Below are positions 57,734-64,000 of a DNA stretch of 64,000 bases, piece by piece. The translations under genes and the position numbers were made by a program. The stretch is taken from assembly GCA_963995505.1 (NCBI GenBank), contig OZ023183.1, positions 15,310,671 through 15,374,670 on the forward strand, given 5' to 3'. How positions within the stretch are numbered: position 1 is the stretch's first letter; the number at the start of each line of letters is the position of its first letter. Below the pieces are notes generated by a model. That model made no database searches. It saw only the letters and a program-made list of their open reading frames with translations, and was not told the DNA's origin. Source of the DNA: Hypericum androsaemum. Taxonomy: Eukaryota; Streptophyta; Magnoliopsida; Malpighiales; Hypericaceae.

Positions 57734-58713
57734 TTTACTTTATTGTTAACTTTAACATATTTATTATGTTATTACACAACGAGCTTAGAAGATGCCGTGA
57801 ATGATGGATCTCTAGAAGCCGACATTATACATTTTTTTTGTTGTTGAATTATTTATGTACTTGAAACTCGAAAAGAAAAATCCTGTACTATTGAAATTAA
57901 ATTACAAAATTTGATGTTCCATTAATTTTCTATTGAACGTTGATGTGTAACATAGTAGATGTCTTAAATTTATTTAAATTTTATATAAAATTAATTTTTG
58001 ATTAAAAATTATCAAAATGTAAAATGTTAGAGGGTCGGACCCTGCAGACCCTGGGTCTCCAGAAGGGTAGGGTATGAATCTAACAATAAAAAATTTGTAA
58101 GGTCGAGGATAGGGTATGGGTCCAACTAACAAAACTAGGGTATGGGTAGGGTCCTACCAATACCCTACCCTACCCATTGCCATCCCTACATCAATCTGAA
58201 CAACGTGGAGTCCGCCAAGACTGCCTCTGACGGTACAACAACTCCTCAGACGACGTCTCGACGTTCATGAGCAGGGAGCTGGAAATAGGGAAGCTGAAGG
58301 CCGTTGTCAGTGCGTTTCGTCAAGAATTTGAGACAGGCGGTGCACGGGTGAGCGTGGGCACTATAGTGGTCACAGATGTAGGCGAATGGGGTCATTATCG
58401 CTCGAGTTCCTTTTCGAATGTTGATTTCATGATGAACCTGAGAGTATACTCATAAACCCTAATAAAATCCCCAAATCTTCGCTCACCGGAAAAGTGACCA
58501 GAGAAGATGATCAAAAGTTTGGGTCCACCGTAGCAAGGGTATAACAGTCATTTCAAATATATAATAAGAAAAAATTGATCGCTCATGTTTACGAGAAACT
58601 CAAGAGTATAATAAAACTAAACTAGGAAGACAACTAAATCAATAGCAAAACTAAGAAAAAAACCCTCTTTTACGAAACACCAGAAACTTAGGAGTAATTT
58701 ACCCATAAAGTTG

Positions 58714-59075
58714 CCATCTTTTACCCTTACTGTGCGACTTGAGCAACACGCCAACCAGTAACCAAGCTACACCACACACTTGTCACTCCGCAGAGTCCCG
58801 TCTGCCACAAACCCGCAATCCAAATCCCTAAAAAAGTAAACCCCTTAAATACTAAAAAAGAAAAACCCCTAAAGAAACACTTTCCCGGAAACACCCAATC
58901 TCCTCCCAAGACCCAAACCGGCTTTCTCTCTCCACTTTTCTTGACCAGCACACAATCATTCAGACCCCAAACAAGAAAACCCCTCCTCCTCCTCCTCACT
59001 CGAGCCGGGCGCTTACCCTTCTAGGGTTTTCTCCGTTTCTTCCCGTCGAGGGTTTTTCTCTTTTTTGATCTGGCG
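58714..59075. other. NAC gene promoter and 5' leader
   Basis: The stretch between stack B and the NAC start. It is C-rich with CTCCTCCTCCTCCTCACTC near 58981-59000. The transposon stack ends only about 360 bases from the ATG, so it lies in or next to the promoter. Confidence 0.6.
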
Positions 59076-61731
59076 ATGGCGGTGACGGTTGCCAACCCTT
59101 GTAACGGCGACGGTAACGGCCGCCGGGAGGAATTCGCGTGGCCTCCGGGGTTCAGGTTCCACCCGACGGACGAGGAGCTGGTGCTCTACTACTTGAAGAG
59201 GAAGATTTGCAGGAAGAAGCTCAAGCTCGACATCATCCGCGAGACCGATGTATATAAGTGGGATCCCGAGGAGCTTCCCGGTATTAAAAATCGTACCTTT
59301 TTCGCTTTTGGTTGATGTTTGCATCTGGGTTTTCGGTTTGATTCGTGTTTGGACCGTTCTTTTTGTGCGTTGACTTTGGGTGTTGGTTGACTTTCTGGTG
59401 TATTTGAGGCATTGAACGATCTGGGTGTGGCTTTTTTGTGTCACTGATTTGTCTGTTTTGATGGGTTGGATGATTTTTAGAGCAATCTCTGCTGAAGACT
59501 GGAGATAGGCAGTGGTTCTTCTTCAGCCCAAGGGACCGCAAGTATCCGAATGGAGCCAGATCGAACAGGGCAACCCGGCAAGGGTACTGGAAAGCAACAG
59601 GAAAGGACCGGATCGTGACTTGCTACTCTAGGAACGTCGGCCTGAAGAAAACCCTCGTGTTCTACCGAGGCCGAGCGCCTAGTGGTGAACGAACTGACTG
59701 GGTCATGCATGAATACACCATGGATGAACAAGAGCTTAGCCGGTGTCCAAATGTAAAGGTATGGAGGCTTGGTGTAGTGGTGATATTGATGTCACTGACT
59801 TTCGTTTTTTTCGTCCTGCTAAACCTGTGGGTTTTTTTTTGGCAGGATTATTATGCCCTATACAAGGTTTTCAAGAAGAGTGGACCTGGTCCAAAGAACG
59901 GTGAGCAGTATGGAGCGCCATTTAGGGAAGAGGACTGGGTGGATGATGAATGCGCAGACACTAATGATTCTGTTAAGCAGCCAATTGAGGATGCTCCTGA
60001 TCATAGTGAAAAGATAATTGTTCCAATTGAGCAGTCAGTAGATGAGCTCCTGAAACAATTTTTGGATGCACCTGAATTTGACCTTTCACCCCTGAGTGAT
60101 GATACTAGTATAGAGACCCAGGTAGATTTCTGATCCTGTTGTTATCTTTCAAGTTCTTCTTCAATTTTCTCCTGGCACTAATTATTACACTTATGAGTTG
60201 TGAATCAAACTTGAAGTAAATTGGCAAATGAACAACGAAAAGTGCCTAGTTTAGTTATTCTTTCAATAAAAATATTGCAGCCATGTGCTGGTGCTTTGGA
60301 AAGTAGCCGAAATGACTCTTTCCTTTTGTGTGTACAAGTGAAGGAAGTACATTTTTTTTACTAGTTGACAGAGTACAATGAGAATGTCATATTTTCTCCA
60401 ATATTTGCTTGTATATTCTATGCAATGGGTTCATATTTCACGCAGATTCTTCACACTTTAAAATGTTTGTTCTTGGAGTGCAGACACAGAACGTTTTGGC
60501 TGATTCGGCACTCACTGAAGTCACCTTCCCCGAGTCATTTACAGTGTTGCCACCGCCACTGAGTGATCAGCAGACTGACAGGGACGCAAACTTTATGGTC
60601 AACCAGGCAGCTGCCTCTATTTTGCCATTCAATGGGAGACCAGAGGTTTTATCTGCTGACAATAATTTTGGAGAGCCTCCGTTGACTGTGGAAGATTTTC
60701 TGGTGGAAGATTTCCTGGAAATGGACGACCTTATTGAATCCCAGCCAGCGTTTACCAACATTAACGAAGCTGGGGAGAACTTGCAGATTGATATTGTTGA
60801 TGAAAACCTCAGTGTTGACCATTTCCTGGATGCAGAAATGTTGTTTCATGACAATATGTTCTCTCGGGCAGATATGATTTCGGTTGGTACCGAGATTGAA
60901 AACCATTTAGATAACCAAGCGATGAGATATTCAACTGGACACCAAGAAGTTGCCCATTTACAGATGCAGTCAGCGTCAAGTGATGTGAATTACCAGTTCC
61001 AGCCGGAGTCGTTTTTCGTAGATCAGCTTAGCAATCAGCTGGAGATGCATGATCAGGCCAATGGTGTCTTCTATTCTTCCCTATCAAATCAAGCGACTCC
61101 TTCAACCTTGGCCCCAGGTACATATAAATGCTTATTGTAATTTGAACCCTTTTTCCCACTTCTTGCTTGGTAAACTGAGCTACCATTCAAACCGAGCTCT
61201 TGATCAGATGGGTGGTCCTCGAGGCAAAAGGCCAATATCTAACCGGGGGATCTTGAGCTACAGTCAAGAGCTCTGCCTGTACAAGTATTTCCTTTCCAAA
61301 AATAATTTGAACCAGTAGGCCGCTGTATGGTCTAACTCAATCTTTGACCATGCTTAGGTGGTGAATATGAAGTTGGCAGTAGCCTTCCCGCGGGAAGCCA
61401 AAATCCAGCTGGGCAACAAGTGGCTAGTGCTACTAATAGTAGGTTTGCTTCTTCTATGTGGGCCTTTTTGGACTCAATACCATCTGCTCCTGCATCAGCA
61501 TCAGAGAGCATCTTGATGAGTAAAACTTTTGAACGAATGTCGAGCTTCAGCAAGTTGAGAATGAATCCCAAAAACCCTGTAGCGAATGTGCAAAATGTAG
61601 CCGCAAATGCAGGAAAGTCCGGTCTTAGAAGGTGCTTCCTCGTGTTATCTATACTGGGCGCCTTGTGTGCCATCCTATGGGTGGTTTTGACGGGCACCGG
61701 GAAGGTGGTTGCTAGATCCATCTCCTCCTGA
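59076..61731 (+). CDS. membrane-tethered NAC transcription factor (NTL, ANAC016/017-like)
   Basis: Five exons (59076-59280, 59481-59758, 59846-60121, 60484-61117, 61358-61731) encode 588 residues. Residues about 20-165 are a complete NAC DNA-binding domain: [87 protein letters not shown] and WVMHEYTM. A long acidic middle region follows. The last 32 residues contain one transmembrane helix, about 557-576 ([20 protein letters not shown]). Known relatives are held in the ER membrane and released by proteolysis to enter the nucleus; ANAC017 does this in mitochondrial stress signalling. The helix and acidic regions ([37 protein letters not shown]) fit that group. Intron 3 has a read-through frame that I did not use. 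Confidence 0.95.
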
Positions 61732-61756
61732 CCTTTTGTAAATAAAAGGTACTTAT

Positions 61757-61804
61757 CAAGTATTTAGTTAAATTTCAAGTATTTAGTTAAATTTCAAGTA
61801 TTTA
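61757..61804. repeat. 19-bp tandem repeat in NAC 3' UTR
   Basis: CAAGTATTTAGTTAAATTT occurs two and a half times head to tail, starting 26 bases after the stop codon, so it is probably in the 3' UTR. Confidence 0.9.
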
Positions 61805-62349
61805 CTTGTGGGGTACCTCTGGCTTTATTGAATAGCCAGGTACGTTTGCTGGCAGTAGGATTGGGATGTCAGTGAGATTTAGAAGGTGGAAATTGTGACT
61901 GATAATGGTTAAGCTAGTGAGGTGCCCCAAGATCACAAGTCAATTTAACAAATCATTTTGCTGGTATTGATAATGTTTTGCTTTGATATGATTCTTCTAG
62001 TCATTATTTTGGAAAATCCGTGTGTTTGGTCCGACCGATCGAATCGGGACTTGTTACATAAAACAGGTTGGTCCAGCTCTAAACTCGGAGGAGAGTTGAT
62101 TCGCCGGTCGGGCGATCGGGTCGAGCTACAGGTTCAACTGGTAACAAATAGAGTACTTAATATACCGGTGTGACGTACATGTTTTTAAATCTCGCATTTT
62201 CGGTACTCATTGCTCTAATTGTCATTTTGAATTGTAGAAATTCAATTCTGATTTATTTGCTATTTATAATAATATTTTAATTGCAGTGCATATATGATAA
62301 GATATATTTTTTCCAAATTCACTTGCATTTGTTTTGACCATTAAATTTC
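61805..62349. other. intergenic, possible transposon relic
   Basis: At about 62020-62140 there are GGTCCGACCGATCG and CGCCGGTCGGGCGATCGG motifs like the subterminal repeats of the hAT element at 28151, suggesting a decayed relative. No gene seen. Confidence 0.5.
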
Positions 62350-63654
62350 GGGAAAAGTCCACTTAAGTACCCTGTGGTATTTTCGATTATCACTTGGGTA
62401 CCCTGTGGTTTAAAAACGATAGAACCGGTCCAATTTATTCCAATTTTTCTCACTTAAGTCTACCCAGCCCGGTTCACCCGTTTTTTGTCAAAATGGCGTC
62501 GTTTAAGCGCTTACGTGGACTGCCACGTCACTTTGACCCGAATTATTTGCTGATGATGTGGCACTGGATAATTTACCAAATTAATATAAATTTGTTTACT
62601 ATTTTTCAAAAACTCTTATCCTCGTCTTCCTCTCTATCTTTCTCTCTTCTTCCATTCCTCTTCAAGCTCCATATCTCCTAAGCTGCGAACCACACCTCAA
62701 AAGAACCAAGGCTTTAACCTAAATTAAAACCACACCTCAAGTTCCCTCAATCCAACACAGAACACCTAAACTAGTTAATCTCATAGCACTACAAACCAAC
62801 AGATCTAGTCCTCACCGAGCAAGACGAAGAGGAAGATCGGAGAGGAGAAAGATCGGAGTCCTCTTTTCTTCTGCTGCGACGCCGGCGAGGGGCGGTGACG
62901 GGGGAGCGGGGAGGGCTCCGGCGGGGATTGGTCATCGCGGTCCTGGGCGAGGGAGAGGTCCATGGCGCCCCGTCGGCCTCCTCCCACTGATATCTCCTGA
63001 CCCCGGACCCGCCGTCGTCGCCTGTCTTCGTGCGCGAGGATCTTATTTTAAAATTAGTGCGCGATGATCTTGATGGAAGTTTATGTTGCTTGCTTTCTAA
63101 AATGAGTATAATGAAACTTTGTCTAATTCCTTTTGGTTCTATTCGATTGGTGCTTAATGCTTGAGTTTTACTGTTTGGTGATGTTCATCTGAACGAACTT
63201 TCTTGGCTGCTAGTTTATTGGTTAGCTGTTACAAATCTTTTGAATGGCACCAACATATGGGCTAGGAACGATTGGGGTTAGGAATTCTATTTTCTGTTTT
63301 TTAAATGGGTTGCGGCTTCTTTCCGGCGGTGATGGAGAGGAAAGAGCATTGACAGGGAGGGGGAGGAAGAAGATGAAGGGGGGTGAGAGGGGAGAGGGGG
63401 GATTTTTTTTTTGAAAAATAGTAAACAAATTTGGCATTAATTTATAATTTACCTGCTACATCATCATTGAATAATCTTGGTCAAAATGATGTGGCAGTTC
63501 ACGCAAGCGTCCAGACGGTGCCGTTTTGACAAAAAATGGGTGAACCTGGTTGGGTAGACTTAAGTGAGAAAAATTAGAATAAGTTGGACCGGTTCTATCG
63601 TTTTTAAACCACAGGGTACTCAAGTGATAATCGGAAATACCACAGGGTACTTAA
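62350..63654. mobile_element. MULE-like element of the GGGAAAAGT family, right tip lost
   Basis: The left end GGGAAAAGTCCACTTAAGTA continues CCCTGTGGTATTTTCGATTA. The right end carries the inverted copy (TAATCGGAAATACCACAGGG then TACTTAA), and the inverted similarity spans about 190 bases on each side (GGACCGGTTCTATCGTTTTTAAACC). The expected last 13 bases GTGGACTTTTCCC are missing at the right. Flanks TTAAATTTC (62341-62349) and TTCAATTTC (63655-63663) agree at eight of nine. The interior has a short GC-rich stretch (62800-63020) that I could not identify. Confidence 0.85.
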
Positions 63655-63663
63655 TTCAATTTC

Positions 63664-64000
63664 ACTTACATCTCTTTTTTTTTGTTTATATTGTCTCGTA
63701 GATCTAGTGGGCTGACTAATCAAATTCGAGTCGGGTAAAGAACATTGACAAAATTCTTCCAAAAAATATTTAACATGGTTATACTCAACACCCCGATTGA
63801 CCAAGTATATAAGCATATCTGGGACTACAACTAATTCTGGTGATGGATGGCTACTACATCTAATGCAGCTAATGCCTAATACCATGATTATAATCTACCA
63901 GTGAAAAAATAAATAACACATCGTTCCACAAATTTATATTAGTATCTCTACAAAAAAGTATCAGCCGAAGATTGAGGCGTCATAATTTATTTTGAAATAT
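63664..64000. other. AT-rich end of window, nothing recognised
   Basis: No coding or repeat feature supported. Confidence 0.5.

Larger units (their letters stand above)
56086..58188. mobile_element. hAT-like element nested in stack B
   Basis: The ends TAGGGATGGCA and TGCCATCCCTA are perfect inverted repeats. A perfect 8-bp duplication CATCAATC flanks it at 56078-56085 and 58189-58196. Subterminal GGGTAGGGTATGGGT/ACCCATACCCTACCC repeats are found on both sides. It carries no transposase, and the Pack-MULE 56333-57733 is inserted into it. Confidence 0.92.
55705..58704. mobile_element. outer MULE-like element of nested stack B
   Basis: The ends GGGTAAGTTACATCTAAATC and the complement of GTAATTTACCC are flanked by ATAAAATTG and ATAAAGTTG (eight of nine bases). 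Inverted similarity extends more than 150 bases (ATTATACTCTTGAGT against ACTCAAGAGTATAAT). Next to the nested insert lie about 180 + 270 bases of GC-rich sequence that may be a captured gene piece (interrupted by the insertion at 56085/58189), but I could not identify it. Confidence 0.83.

Overview
The window is nuclear DNA from a flowering plant, most likely a dicot. The genes are spaced and intron-rich, with GT-AG introns. Their protein families are plant-specific in form: a membrane-tethered NAC factor, a DYW-class PPR protein, RABG3-type Rab7 and a plastid-type octanoyltransferase. The sequence between genes is packed with plant-style DNA transposons. No bacterial operon, phage or CRISPR locus is present.

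Ten protein-coding genes can be rebuilt exon by exon, all with closed reading frames. They are: a small two-exon membrane protein (0.8-3.0 kb, +); RABG3/Rab7 GTPase (11.4-13.9 kb, +); TRAPP subunit TRAPPC3/BET3 (15.0-17.2 kb, +); tRNA pseudouridine synthase PUS3/DEG1 (20.9-27.1 kb, +); F-actin capping protein beta (29.2-32.3 kb, +); LipB-type octanoyltransferase (33.1-34.2 kb, -); NOL10/ENP2 ribosome-biogenesis WD40 protein (37.5-43.8 kb, +); sphingoid-base C4-hydroxylase SBH (47.6-49.4 kb, +); an intronless DYW-class PPR protein (49.9-51.6 kb, -); and a membrane-tethered NAC transcription factor (59.1-61.7 kb, +). They are housekeeping genes and do not form one pathway. RABG3 and TRAPPC3 both act in membrane trafficking, and PUS3 and NOL10 both act in RNA and ribosome maturation. 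Two gene pairs converge: capping protein/octanoyltransferase and SBH/PPR.

The space between genes is where most of the unusual structure lies. Several Mutator-like elements have 9-bp target-site duplications that can be read directly. Three of them carry pieces of host genes (Pack-MULE type): a MATE transporter fragment at 6.1-7.5 kb, a chimera of a TCP transcription factor with the mitochondrial ATP synthase delta-prime subunit at 17.5-20.3 kb, and a CASP-like 4A fragment at 56.3-57.7 kb. The last lies inside a hAT-like element (8-bp duplication), which lies inside another MULE-like element. A second nested stack adjoins it, so 52.7-58.7 kb is almost wholly transposon within transposon.

Other elements include a decayed LINE (8.0-10.6 kb, -), a LINE-type insertion with a 17-bp duplication inside the TCP/ATP-synthase element, a tRNA-like SINE in a TRAPPC3 intron, two opposed copies of an LTR-retrotransposon 5' end (34.7-36.5 kb), two hAT-like elements at 27.6-28.8 kb, a MULE with a 22-bp-type satellite and long G-runs (44.3-45.7 kb), and a scrambled plastid-DNA insertion with 23S rRNA and rbcL pieces (4.3-5.1 kb).

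All assignments come from reading the sequence and from remembered family motifs. No database search was run. Exon borders were chosen by splice consensus, phase and protein continuity.
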